The notes beneath the pieces are model-generated. The model saw nothing but the letters and a program-made list of their open reading frames with translations, searched no databases and had not been told where the DNA came from. Source: Trichomonas vaginalis G3 (lineage: Eukaryota; Parabasalia; Trichomonadida; Trichomonadidae). From it: a stretch of 64,000 nt of DNA. The stretch is from positions 4,340,001-4,404,000 of the forward strand of contig NC_067203.1 of the NCBI RefSeq assembly GCF_026262505.1, given 5' to 3'. How positions within the stretch are numbered: position 1 is the stretch's first letter; each line of letters opens with the position of its first letter. Of this stretch, positions 32,567 through 42,190 are shown in pieces. A program made the position numbers and the translations under genes.

Positions 32567-33817
32567 TTATGGAGCACCATACATTTTCTCAAACTTTTCA
32601 AGTAGTTCTGTTTCAGCAGCTCTCATATCATTAACTAACACAACCTTGACTCTATTGACTGTACTGTCATATCTTAGAGTTATATTATATGTCCTTCCTA
32701 TCTTATATCTTTTTGTGTTGAAGTCCTTCGGTTTCTGAACGATGTAAAGTAAGCCTTCACTGCAACGTTCCGTATCGAATGAACCATATGTTATGAAGTT
32801 ATATCCAACAACTGGGTCTAACCATAACAAAACTATTGGTATAAGACTTTTGTCGATGAGATATGCTGTAGTTCCATAGAATCTTACCGATATCATAAGC
32901 TCAGGATTTCTTGTCAAAATTTTCTGACTAGAAGCAATTCTAACCCAGTCCTTTGCTTTCTTTCCAGATGGAGATAAAATGTCTGACAAAGAATATTTGT
33001 TGTATTTCTTTGAGTATCTTACGTTTAAATCACCTATTCTAACCACTTTGGTGTCATTGTCTATCTTTCCAACTGTTTCAAACTCAATGTTTGACATATC
33101 TTTCTTTAAGTCTGCATAGTCGTTTCTCATTCTTTCTATCTCTTTGACGGAGTAGTTATATTTCCTCATTGCTGCTTTACATTTAGAACATTGCGGGTTC
33201 ATTTTTGCGTTATATTCTGAAACCTTACCTGCTAAAACAACTAAAGCGTCAATGGTTTTCTTTAACTCAAAAGCTGCTGGTTTTATCTGTTCATTCCATA
33301 CCTTACCTCTTCTATCTTTATCTCTTATCTGCCATACACATTCTGCAACTAACGAAACAAAGTTGTCGTAGGTCTTAAACTCCCCAGATTTATATATGTC
33401 AGAGATGTTCTTATATAACATGTCGCAATCTTTGTCCATAACTTTATGGTTGCAATGAAATCCTAGAAACTCATAGTTTACCTTTCGTATGAACTTCTTT
33501 ATTTCTACTGAGTCAGTTGCTTTGACTTCTATTTCGTCGAATTCAGGAATGGTTAGTTTTTGTTGCTGAATTTCAGGCAATTTGGGTAAATGGTCGATGA
33601 GGTCCTGCATTTCATAAAGATACTGTTCATTTGTTTCATCTTTCGCACTACAGTCTAAATTACTTGTTAAAAGTTCTTGCTTTATCTTCTGGATTTCTGT
33701 TTCGAAAGTATATGAAGAAGGAATGAAGCTTTTCATCTCTACTAACATAGATGTTGGATTCATGACTAACGAGTTTGGTGCTGTTGTTTGAAGTGTTGTT
33801 GTGCCGATTGTTGACAT
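32567..33817 (-). CDS. Fused KilA-N family protein with T5orf172 (GIY-YIG-like) C-terminus
   Basis: A 416-residue frame. Residues 1-~245 match the separate 312-residue protein of element 2 (57699-58637). Residues from ~247 match the separate 203-residue protein (58789-59400), whose KilA-N part (SPSGKKAKDWVRIASSQKIL) is followed by a T5orf172/GIY-YIG-like nuclease domain (GLLYIVQKPKDF, then RYKIGRTYNI and a downstream Glu). The join falls at the start codon of the second gene, so a ~350-bp deletion probably fused two genes. A one-base loss near the 3' end cuts the last ~27 residues. It may still bind DNA. Nuclease activity is inferred. Confidence 0.75.
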   Translation of the reverse strand: MSTIGTTTLQTTAPNSLVMNPTSMLVEMKSFIPSSYTFETEIQKIKQELLTSNLDCSAKDETNEQYLYEMQDLIDHLPKLPEIQQQKLTIPEFDEIEVKATDSVEIKKFIRKVNYEFLGFHCNHKVMDKDCDMLYKNISDIYKSGEFKTYDNFVSLVAECVWQIRDKDRRGKVWNEQIKPAAFELKKTIDALVVLAGKVSEYNAKMNPQCSKCKAAMRKYNYSVKEIERMRNDYADLKKDMSNIEFETVGKIDNDTKVVRIGDLNVRYSKKYNKYSLSDILSPSGKKAKDWVRIASSQKILTRNPELMISVRFYGTTAYLIDKSLIPIVLLWLDPVVGYNFITYGSFDTERCSEGLLYIVQKPKDFNTKRYKIGRTYNITLRYDSTVNRVKVVLVNDMRAAETELLEKFEKMYGAP

Positions 33818-33912
33818 TTTATTTTTTTATACAAAATAAAAAAAATAAAAAAAATAAAACTAACTTTATTTTTTATTTCGGGAAAATTCATGACAAATTC
33901 ATGAGGTGAAAT

Positions 33913-33953
33913 GAGGGTAGAAAAGAGGTTAGATCTAACCTTCTACCCTAAAT
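33913..33953. promoter_or_regulatory. Inverted-repeat site, 'GGTAGA/GGTTAG' class
   Basis: GAGGGTAGAAAAGAGGTTAG then ATCTAACCTTCTACCCTAAA, a nested palindrome centred on AGATCT, lying between the fused KilA-N gene and a KilA-N remnant. Confidence 0.75.
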
Positions 33954-34171
33954 TATATTTTTGGTCCGGGAACAAAATGAACGAGGTCAGGATGTATGTA
34001 AATACATTTGAATTCATTCATAACACCCTTTGTAAGCTCATAAAATGCTTGTTTTGAGGTCGAGCCACTTTTGGCTCCACCGTATTCTTTCAACCAAAAC
34101 TCAAGAATTTCCCGCATGAATTTTGTATAAAAAGCAACCGTCTGAATTCCGGCGGTTGCTATATTCTTCAC
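33953..34171 (-). pseudogene. KilA-N gene remnant
   Basis: An open frame without ATG at its 5' end that includes IYIHPDLVHFV, the core 'G.Y.HP.L..H.' signature of KilA-N domains. The coding sequence is cut at VPGPKI exactly where an inverted-repeat site begins. The same boundary sequence (GGACCAAAAATATAATTTAG) ends the unrelated 56292-56630 gene, which suggests recombination at the site. Confidence 0.5.
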
Positions 34172-34215
34172 AAAACATTTACGTTTAGTTTACGAAGAAG
34201 TCATGACAAATTCAA

Positions 34216-34267
34216 GAGGGTAGAAAAGAGGTTAGAAAAGAGGTTAGATCTAACCTTCTACCCTAAA
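34216..34267. promoter_or_regulatory. Inverted-repeat site with duplicated inner word
   Basis: GAGGGTAGAAAAGAGGTTAG, a second AAAAGAGGTTAG, then ATCTAACCTTCTACCCTAAA. It is like the site at 33913 but with one inner word repeated, showing that the words are the unit of change. It ends 10 bp from the stop of structural paralogue A. Confidence 0.75.
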
Positions 34268-34276
34268 ATATATTTT

Positions 34277-35135
34277 TCAATACTTTTTCAGCACTTTTCC
34301 GTAGTTATATATGAAAGACAATTCGAGATAAAAGTCATAGTACAATGGAATAATATGTTGCACACCATTTGTTGTGAACCAAACTTGAAAGTCAGAGAAA
34401 CTGTTACTAGGTGGTTCGTAGAATTTAGAAGCAAAGTCATAAAAATCCTTACCAATACATAGAAAACTATTGTTGCTTGAACTGAAACTTGCATGACACA
34501 TAACATTTTGAGGGTCAAACACGTTTCTATAAACTGTCAAATCTGCTGGTGGAAGTATAAATTTAAATGGACCATCTGGTGGTAATGGTTCGTTCTGGTT
34601 TAGTAACCGAAGAAATTGTGCCCAAGAACGTTTGTCTACTTTCCAATATAAAAACTCTGTATCTCTTGGAGGGTTAATTTCAATCTTTTGAAATGAAACG
34701 GCGGAGTTCATCTTGTCATATTCTAGTTTCAGATAGTATGTTCCATTTAGTAAAGAGTCGTATTTTCTTGAAATTCCCAATAATATTTGTTCATTTGAGT
34801 TTGAAAGTCATTTAGAGTTTTCTCAAGACTTTCGTCTGAACGAACTGTAAAGATTCTCATTTCGTCAAATTTGTCTATTAGACCATCATGACCTTTATAC
34901 TGCCCATGAAAATATACTGCGAACATAAATGCGTTAGTTCTATTTGAAAACAAAACTCTCTAAATCCTATTGCCTTTGCATCTGAAGGACTTTGAAGCCA
35001 ACGAATTGGATAGTCAAACCTGTATGCTCGGGATGAAATTTCTTCATCTGATATTGTCCTACCAGCATTTGTAAAGATATAGTCTAACGGTTTTGTATCT
35101 GCTACTTTTGTTCTTTGTTTTTCAACCTGAAGCAT
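34277..35135 (-). pseudogene. Structural-type protein A, frameshifted copy
   Basis: Homologous to the intact 286-residue protein at 54594-55454. Minus-strand ATG is at 35135 (MLQVEKQRTKVADTKPLDYI). Breaks near 34955 and 34760 separate three frames. It shares with paralogue B (41340-42186) the N-terminal RFDYPIRWL / AIGFRR block and the C-terminal HASFS...NSFLCI and FSDFQVWFTTNG blocks. Role unknown. The pattern of conserved ends suggests a virion or penton/fibre-associated protein (inference). Confidence 0.7.
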
Positions 35136-35147
35136 TTAATATATGTA

Positions 35148-37411
35148 AAAATATATTGTTTTAAAATTGTATGCCATTTCATATTTCTCATCTAACAAAC
35201 AAGTTTCCCAACGGTCTTCTCCAACAAACTCAGCGTACATTTCGAATAAAAATTTTTTACTTCATGCAATGTTTTATTTCTGTGCCGTCTTCAAGTATGC
35301 CCCAGTACTTACGCTTGGAGAGGACATGAACTTCGGTGAAAATTTTGTCCAATTTGAATTGACCCATCTTTTCACCGACCATTCCCATTTCAATGAGTTT
35401 GTTGTATCCTTCTTCGTTCGTCATGAGTGCGTCAATGTTCTCATAGTAAACCTTCACTTTCGATTTGACTTCGGAGAAGAATTTGTTGTAGTTGTCAAGG
35501 ACTGCCTTTGCGAACTGAGGGTAAGACCAATGTCGACAATAGGTTTTAATGTGGTTACTAAGCCACTTTGACCTTGAGTGAATTCGTACTTCAAAACAAA
35601 AGGAGAAAACCTTTCAACAAAGTTGTCGACCTTCTCATAATGTTTACTCTTCATCTCTTGAGGTTTTTTAATGGAATATCCCCATGTCGAATTCATAAGC
35701 AATTTGAGTGTCATTGCAAGTTTGGGGTTTGAAGCTTTCCTAATATCATACAGTTGTTGTATGACTTTTCCAACTGTATAGTTCCTTCCCGGGAACTCAA
35801 CCATCTTCGTTTGGAATTCCAGTCGGAATATATTGGACAAACCTCATGTATGCAGCGTTAAGGTCGACATAGTATATCTTTTCGTTTGAGTCGAACTTGT
35901 CGCAACCAATTGTTCCAGTTTGTGGAAATTCAAGTGAGTCTCTTATCTTCTGCGAAACTTCTCCTGTTATCTCATAAACATCGTCGAAGCAACCTGTTTC
36001 ATATAAAACCTTCTGACCTAACTCAGATGCTCTCCAATACAATTTGACGTCAATTGGATGTCTCAATGGAAGTTTGTTTATAGCATCTTGAAGTTCTTGC
36101 AACCTCATTGGAAGTTCTTCTGGTTCAGGTTGGTATCCGAACAATCCAACTCCTTGTGGAATTGTGTACTTCTTTTGTACTAGAACTTTGTCTGGAACAA
36201 CTTTTGGTCTTGCTAACAGTGAAAAGTTTGTTTCGTCTTTTGGTACAAAAGTTTCTGTCAGCTTGTCATCTGGAATTGGTTCCAACAAACCTTTCTCGAA
36301 AAGAATGTTTACAGCTCTGACAATGTTGCACTTGCCTTTTCCGAACAATGGGTTTTGTAAGACTTTCGTTCAACATGAAGTGGTTGTGGACAATTGCAAT
36401 CTTCAACCATGGTAAATTGAACTCAACAACATAGTCGTCATGTGAAGAACCTTTAGCTGTAGGTATGTTGACTCGGATATTGACATTTGCCAACGGTGCA
36501 ATTTTTGCCAATTGACCTCTGAGAATGTACCTTGTCTTCACACATGACTCAAGATACTTCATCTTCTCTTCTGTAACAAGACCAGAGTTCCTGAGACATG
36601 TAAGAATACAAGGTTCATTGACAATTGTTTCAATTGAATTGTAAATTCCATACCTTGTCAAGTCAATGTCAGACTTATTTATGAAGGGGAAGTATCCAGC
36701 ATGTTGTCTGACTGCTTGAGGGTTAGGTTGGTACCATTCGAACTTGACACTTGCAATTCCTTCAATTGCATTCAAAATGTCTGAGTCGGAGTCAACCATT
36801 TGTTCTCTCTTTGTAGTCTTGAAAGCGTCAAGAAGTTTTGCAGCTGTTTGTTCATTGCCATTTGCATAGTAAATGTGACCATCCAAATCCGTTATGGTCA
36901 ATCTGAGATTGTGTCCTTTCTTATTTCCGTCTTGTATGGCAGCAAGTACTCCCATGAAGCCTTCTTTGTTCTTTCCTTCGTCAAAGTTTACTGTAAAGGT
37001 TCGACCAGATGTAATTTGACTTCTAACTTCACGATACTTTTCATATGCATATCTTGTTCTTTCCATGGGAGCATGACCATCCTCTGCACTACCTTTTTTC
37101 CTTCTCAAAGGATGCAATTGTTCGTCATGTTTCCAGTAGAATCTGGCAAAGCCGTCGTGTCCTTCAACTTGAGGTTCACTAACATCGAAAGGCATGTCCA
37201 TAAGACGTTCTTCTTCTAACCTCTCTAGTCTGTTTGGATAATTTGCACGTGCTGTTTCCAAATCCATTTCGTAGCGAAGACCAGCCAGTTTGTCATAGAC
37301 TTTTATGGGTCTTCCCTTCCTATATTTAAAATTCTTCGAAACTCTCCAACCATATCTTTGCAACTCTGCTTTTATTCTAGCAGACTTTCTATCCATTCTA
37401 TATGGGGGCAT
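35148..37411 (-). pseudogene. polB: Protein-primed family B DNA polymerase, frameshifted
   Basis: About 750 codons in four frames. The N-terminal 381 residues (37411-36266) are open. Shifts occur near 36350, 35820, 35520 and just before the C-terminus. Motif A is YYVDLNAAYM, motif B KLLMNSTWGYSIK and the motif C region VYYENIDALM, followed by the palm segment KRKYWGILEDG, the order of protein-primed PolB. Motif C has Asn where the first metal-binding Asp is expected. Pol B copies the Maverick genome from a terminal protein. At ~750 codons it is shorter than many Maverick polymerases. Element 2 has only a scar. Confidence 0.88.
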
Positions 37412-37441
37412 TTTTATAAAAATAAAAAAATGTTTTTTTCT

Positions 37442-38026
37442 TTACTTAACATAACCGCCTGCTGCCATAAGTCTTTGACGCCAACCCATACCAGCTAATG
37501 AAGGTTGACTTGGTTTAGTTTGGAAACTAAACTTTGGTTTTGGTTTATCTTCAGTTTTTGGTTTCTCTTCTTCTATCGGTTTTTCGTCACTTTTCGGTTC
37601 CTCTGACTTTACCTCACCTGCAGGAACAGTTGTGTCGTCAACATCTTCATAAATATCATATGCCATTTGTTTTTGTTTTCCTTTCAACTTTTTGTGTTTG
37701 TTGTAAAGTTTAGAATATTTCGACTCTAAGTCAATGAGATGTTCTATAATGAACTGTTGGTCAGTGAAGTAAACTTTTCCATCTGTTGTCTCGAAAGCTC
37801 CTTCAGACTTCAATATTTTATTTGTGAGAGTCTGTTTCTTTTTTGAGATACTAGCCGTTCCATTTCTATGAAAAGTGACTTTATAGTTAGGGTTTGTATT
37901 TCCAGACCTGGCACTTTCTATTATTGAATTTTTCTCTTCATCTGTAAGTTCTTTGACAGGTTTTGACAATGGTTCTGAACTTTTTGTTTGTGGTGTCAAA
38001 TCTACCGTTTCAACTTCTTCGGTCAT
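37442..38026 (-). CDS. Lys/Glu-rich element protein (194 aa)
   Basis: Intact 194-residue protein. The N-terminal part is acidic (MTEEVETVDL). Residues ~50-110 contain a compact segment with NPNYKVTFHRNGTASISKKK, followed by a helix (EHLIDLESKYSKLYNKHKKL). The C-terminal half is a charged linker with KPK repeats ending in GMGWRQRLMAAGGY. The homologue at 53867-54453 is frameshifted only at its start. It lies next to the polymerase and minor structural genes. A virion core or terminal-protein role is possible, but no motif decides it. Confidence 0.7.
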   Translation of the reverse strand: MTEEVETVDLTPQTKSSEPLSKPVKELTDEEKNSIIESARSGNTNPNYKVTFHRNGTASISKKKQTLTNKILKSEGAFETTDGKVYFTDQQFIIEHLIDLESKYSKLYNKHKKLKGKQKQMAYDIYEDVDDTTVPAGEVKSEEPKSDEKPIEEEKPKTEDKPKPKFSFQTKPSQPSLAGMGWRQRLMAAGGYVK

Positions 38027-38045
38027 TTCATCTCAGTAAAAAATT

Positions 38046-38198
38046 TTAGTTTGGTTTGTTTTCAACTGGTTGTTGTTGTTTTTTAAGTCGGTCTAAAACT
38101 TCCTGAGGTATAGGAAGAACTTGACAAACACGTTGTGTAACTGCTGGAAGTCGACAAATCCATCTTGAACCCATTTGTCTCAATGCTGTATTGTTCAT
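38046..38198 (-). CDS. 50-residue conserved element peptide
   Basis: A short gene with ATG at 38198-38196 and TAA at 38048-38046. It begins MNNTALRQMGSRWICRLPAV and ends in a Gln/Lys-rich tail. The element 2 copy (53694-53847) is nearly identical but has an extra base in an A-run near its end. The start is preceded by TTTACTGAGATGAA, the same leader found before the neighbouring 194-residue gene, which supports it as a real gene. Confidence 0.6.
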   Translation of the reverse strand: MNNTALRQMGSRWICRLPAVTQRVCQVLPIPQEVLDRLKKQQQPVENKPN

Positions 38199-38217
38199 TT
38201 CATCTCAGTAAAAAACT

Positions 38218-38619
38218 TTACATTCCCCACGTTTGAGGCGGTTGAGGTTGGTTATTGTTTACCCATTGTTGTGCATGGTTATATCCTCTGTTAAAGAATC
38301 TTTCACCTTGGTCCATATAGTGTCCTGCTTGGTTATAGTAGTCATTTGCTTTGTTATAATAGTTTCCTGCTTGTCTTCCTACATTGTCCATCCATCCTTG
38401 AACTTTTCCTCTTGTTTCAGGATTTGGAATAAGATTTGTTGCATCTCGTGCTACATCCCAACCTTTCTGTACAGTTTGTATAATAGGTTGTGCTTTCTCT
38501 TTCAGTATACCTAATGTACTCAAAATCTTCCTTCCAACTCCAAATACACCTCTGGCTATTGTTCCCACTGCGGGCAAAAATCTGGATGCAACTCCTGCTA
38601 ATGCGCCAAATAAACCCAT
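38218..38619 (-). CDS. Small glycine-rich amphipathic protein (pVI/pX-like)
   Basis: 133 residues. The first ~40 residues form a hydrophobic, Gly-rich, positively charged amphipathic stretch (GALAGVASRFLPAVGTIARG). The rest is Asn/Gln/Tyr-rich with repeated YYNKANDYYNQAGHYMDQGE, ending in PQPPQTWGM. Such N-termini are seen in membrane-active minor capsid proteins of adenoviruses and related viruses; the comparison is by composition only. Start codons of this gene and the divergent integrase are only 17 bp apart. Confidence 0.65.
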   Translation of the reverse strand: MGLFGALAGVASRFLPAVGTIARGVFGVGRKILSTLGILKEKAQPIIQTVQKGWDVARDATNLIPNPETRGKVQGWMDNVGRQAGNYYNKANDYYNQAGHYMDQGERFFNRGYNHAQQWVNNNQPQPPQTWGM

Positions 38620-38636
38620 TTCTTATGGGTTAAAAA

Positions 38637-39596
38637 ATGACGAATCCAAACAAGGACCCCTATGTTTCTAAAGCGACAAAGAAAGCACTCATGATAAAAA
38701 TCTTTAGTTCAACACCAAATGCTTGGTTTATGGATATCTTGGAAAACATTCCGAGGTATAGAGAAGATGGACCACCATACTGGTTAATATTTGTCGGTCA
38801 AAACACAAGATACTGTGAAGCCATACCATTATGGTCCAAAAATATTTTAGATGTGAAAACTGCTTTGACAATATTCGTTGACAAATACCATCCAACAAAA
38901 CTGACATCTGACTGTGAAAGTTCTTTCAAATCAGATGATGTAAAAAACTATCTGCGTTCAAAAAATGTAAACCAATATTTCATTGTCGACCAAAACCATT
39001 CTGCTCTTGGTGTCATTGACGGTTGTATAAAAATGTTAAGAGACTTAAACCAACCACAAGGTGGTGAAGCAAATGAAATGTCATATGACGACAAATATAG
39101 ACACTTCTCCATGGCAAAGATGAGACAAGTTTTAAATATTTACAATAGCCGTAAACAAAAAGGTTTGGGAAACCACTCCCCCGAAGAAATGAAAAACAAC
39201 CCTGACTTAGAGAAAGACTATATATTTAATAATTTAGTCAAAAGAGACAAACAAGAAAGAATGCCGGGCTTCAAACTTCAGAAAGGTGACAAAGTAAAAA
39301 TAGAAATACCTAAACGCGACCCATATGAAAATACTATTGACTATGACAACAATGGGAACCCGACAGGTACTCACATTCGTGTTCGTAAAAATAGAAGAAA
39401 GTATACAAGAGAATATTATGAAGTTTTAGGCAAACATGGCAAAATGTACAGACTGCAAGCAGAAGATAAAACTACTATTGTCAGACCTCGTTTCAAACTT
39501 GTCAAAGTTCAAGGTGGTATACTTTCAAAGACAGTTCCTAACAAATATAAGACAACTCCTGACGAATATGCTAAAGAAGTTGAAAATGACGACTAA
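38637..39596 (+). CDS. Maverick DDE integrase (retroviral-type, rve)
   Basis: Intact 319-residue integrase. The RNase H-fold core has Asp33 in NAWFMDILENI and Asp92 in LTSDCESSF. Exactly 35 residues separate Asp92 from Asp128 in ALGVIDGCIKML, where family members have Glu, so the triad reads D, D(35), D. The C-terminal part (GFKLQKGDKVKIEIP, then YEVLGKHGKMYRL) is an SH3-like DNA-binding tail of the kind that follows rve domains in Mavericks. It joins element ends to target DNA. Its stop overlaps the convergent fibre gene's stop by 4 bp. Confidence 0.92.
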   Translation: MTNPNKDPYVSKATKKALMIKIFSSTPNAWFMDILENIPRYREDGPPYWLIFVGQNTRYCEAIPLWSKNILDVKTALTIFVDKYHPTKLTSDCESSFKSDDVKNYLRSKNVNQYFIVDQNHSALGVIDGCIKMLRDLNQPQGGEANEMSYDDKYRHFSMAKMRQVLNIYNSRKQKGLGNHSPEEMKNNPDLEKDYIFNNLVKRDKQERMPGFKLQKGDKVKIEIPKRDPYENTIDYDNNGNPTGTHIRVRKNRRKYTREYYEVLGKHGKMYRLQAEDKTTIVRPRFKLVKVQGGILSKTVPNKYKTTPDEYAKEVENDD

Positions 39597-41321
39597 GCAA
39601 TTCTATACCATGCGTAAACTGTCATGTAAGGTGGCATGTAGTCTTTACTTTGTCCCGTTGTTTGCGTATATCCGAAACGCGATGTGTATGGTTTCCATCT
39701 CCCTGAGTGTCACCCCAGAAACAATTTATAGCAAACTGAACGTCGTCTTTAACATCATATCCTTTACCTTTTTTCATTGCTGACCAATCCCAAAATTTAT
39801 GCTTATGCCAACCTGCTTGAGATGTACTTAAATCTATGTAGTGACTGTGCGCAGGTAAATTTTCACCTGAAATCGTTTTACTTCCACCTGTTTCCTTTGA
39901 AGAGTTTGCACAATACAAAAACCTGTCGACTATTTGTTCCCATGCACCAACACCAAACATTACTTGAGGACCTCTTGCTTCCATAGATGTATAAATAGAA
40001 CCTACTGGGTTCATTAAATCAAACATATGAGATAATATAGGATTGTCTCTTTTGAACTTAAAATATAGTGTAACTATTTCTGGTTTCTTCTGGTTTGTGT
40101 CAGAATATTTTTTATAATATAATCTTATGTTTTCGGGGTAGGTAAAGTCTTGACTATAATATTTATTTCTGTCATCTTCATAATAGTATACTATTCTCGT
40201 TTTTTCTATTGCATTATATCTTTTATATCTATAATATTCTAAATATAATGTTTGCTTTTTTGGGTCTACATGTGCGTCAACACCATAGTCATAATAATAT
40301 GGTGCTGGAGCTGGGTCAGGCAATGTCATATCTGCCATTTCATAAACTCTTAAATATTTCTTTTGTTCGTCTCCATATAAGTTTAAGTAGCAGTTGTTGT
40401 CTAATGGAACTTTAACTTGTGTCCATCATTCTTTTTATAGCTTACATACATTTCATTGTTATTTTTCGGAATGAGTTTATACCGTATACCATTTTTTAAG
40501 GAGTGTACAAACTCCCATCTAAAATATTTGTTTTCTTCATTGACAGAAAAGTCACCAACAATAGTTTCAATATTTTTCGTTGTTCCTATCAAACTTTGGT
40601 ATATTTCATTGACATATGTTTTATCTGCTTTCTTTTCAAGGCTAACGTTTAAGTCTGTTATTTCAGAAGATGTATGTGTATGTCCAACGTCACTTTTCCT
40701 GTTTAAGGTTTCTTGTAAGTTTGTAATATCAGATATAGAATGTGTATGTCCAACGGCACTTTTCCTGTTTAAGGTTTCTTGTAAGTTTGTAATATTTGCA
40801 ATGGTATGTGTATGTCCAACGGCACTTTTACTGTTTAAGGTTTCTTGTAAGTCTGTTATTTCAGATATAGAATGTGTATGAGTCTTTTTAGAATATTCGT
40901 TTTCAGCTCTTGTCACTTCACTTGACATTTTATTGTCAACATATGTTTTGTCTGCTAGTTCAGGATGAGTATGTTCTTTTGTTGCATAAGCATTGTTAGC
41001 TCTTTCTTCTTCTTTTGCTATTGCATCGTCTACATATTCTTTGTCAGCTTTGTTGTCAACATCCGTTTTCAAAAGAAGTTCATTTATAGGTTTCTCGTTT
41101 AAAGTTCCTTTTGTTGGATTTATACAGACAGTATGGTTCTTATTGTCTTGAAACAGAAACTCATCTGTCATTGGGTTTAATGTCAGTTTTAAGTTTCCTT
41201 CTTTCAATGACTCAGATATCTTAGAATAGTTTGAAAAGTTTGTTGTGTTCTTATTTAGAGCTTGCATAATGAGTTGTCGGTTGTGTTGTATTTCTCTCAT
41301 GGAAGCAATATCTTTCGACAT
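39593..41321 (-). pseudogene. Phage-like fibre protein with Gp10/collar-type C-terminus (two shifts)
   Basis: About 575 codons from ATG 41321. The N-terminal ~100 residues (MSKDIASMREIQHNRQLIMQ) are followed by coiled-coil KADKEYVD-type repeats and four repeats of the form NLQETLNRKSAVGHTHSISD, with HTH/HTHT motifs like the metal-binding triple-stranded fibres of phages. After a frame break near 40405 the C-terminal domain has PVGSIYTSMEARGP and ENLPAHSHYIDLS, typical of phage baseplate Gp10/tail-collar domains. A second break lies near 39650. Such proteins recognise surfaces in phages. Here that is inference. Confidence 0.75.
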
Positions 41322-41339
41322 TTTTATTCTAGATAAAAT

Positions 41340-42186
41340 ATGCTTCAATAGAAAAAGAAAATTCAAGAGTTGCTACAACTAAACCATTAGATGAACTTTT
41401 TACTAATGTCGGTCAAAAGTTTGAGACAGAGACCGTAAAGCATGAAGGCTATCGTTTTGACTACCCATTAAGATGGCTAAGAGACCCATCTGTCACAAAA
41501 GCTATTGGCTTTCGTAGAATGAAGTTTGTGTCTGTAGAAGATAAAAGTTTTCCATTTATTGTAAGGTTTCATATAGATTATATATCTGAAGGGAAACGAA
41601 AAATGTGGGAAGAAATTGAGCTAATACAAGTTGACCTTTCATCTTCTCTACAGACTGCGTTAAAAAATATAGAAGATAAAATAAATTCATGTTATGCAAA
41701 ATATGCTGATGAATATGCAAATACCGAGAGCACACTTTATGTGAGAATTGTATATGACAAACAAAATTCACAAGTGTCATTTCAAATCTACGAAGACAAT
41801 CCAAAGAAAGACGAACAAATATATACAGAATTCACTGCAATGTCATGGTATTATTTGCAAAGAATTTAAATCAGAAAGTCGAACTTCCTTTAGCAAATAT
41901 TTACAGTCGATATGCAAGAGATGAACCATATTTATTTAAAGATGTTTTCGACCCAGCTGCTATTATTGTTCATGCTTCATTTTCTGGCGCCCAAAACTCT
42001 TTCTTATGCTTGGCAAATGACTTTTACGAAAAACCTACAAAGTTATACGAACCACCAAGTGGAAGTATTTCAGACTTTCAAGTATGGTTTACTACAGATG
42101 GAAGAAAAAGAATAATTCCATTATACCATGCGTTTTACTTAGAACTTAGTTTCATATACAACTACTATCGAACGGTAAAAATATAA
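41340..42186 (+). pseudogene. Structural-type protein B, frameshifted
   Basis: ATG at 41340 lies 18 bp from the divergent fibre start. A missing base in codon 3 brings an immediate TAG, and a second shift near 41850 splits the rest. N-terminal TTKPLDELFTN, RFDYPLRWL and C-terminal NSFLCLANDFYEKPTKLYEP and DFQVWFTTDG blocks are shared with protein A. The central ~110 residues differ strongly from the element 2 allele at 49501-50347. Its pairing with the fibre gene hints at a fibre-base or receptor-related role. Confidence 0.65.
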
Positions 42187-42190
42187 TTTT

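Noticed and set aside
36108-36415. Plus-strand frames within the polymerase region
   Set aside because: Antisense shadows of the polymerase, with no conserved protein features.
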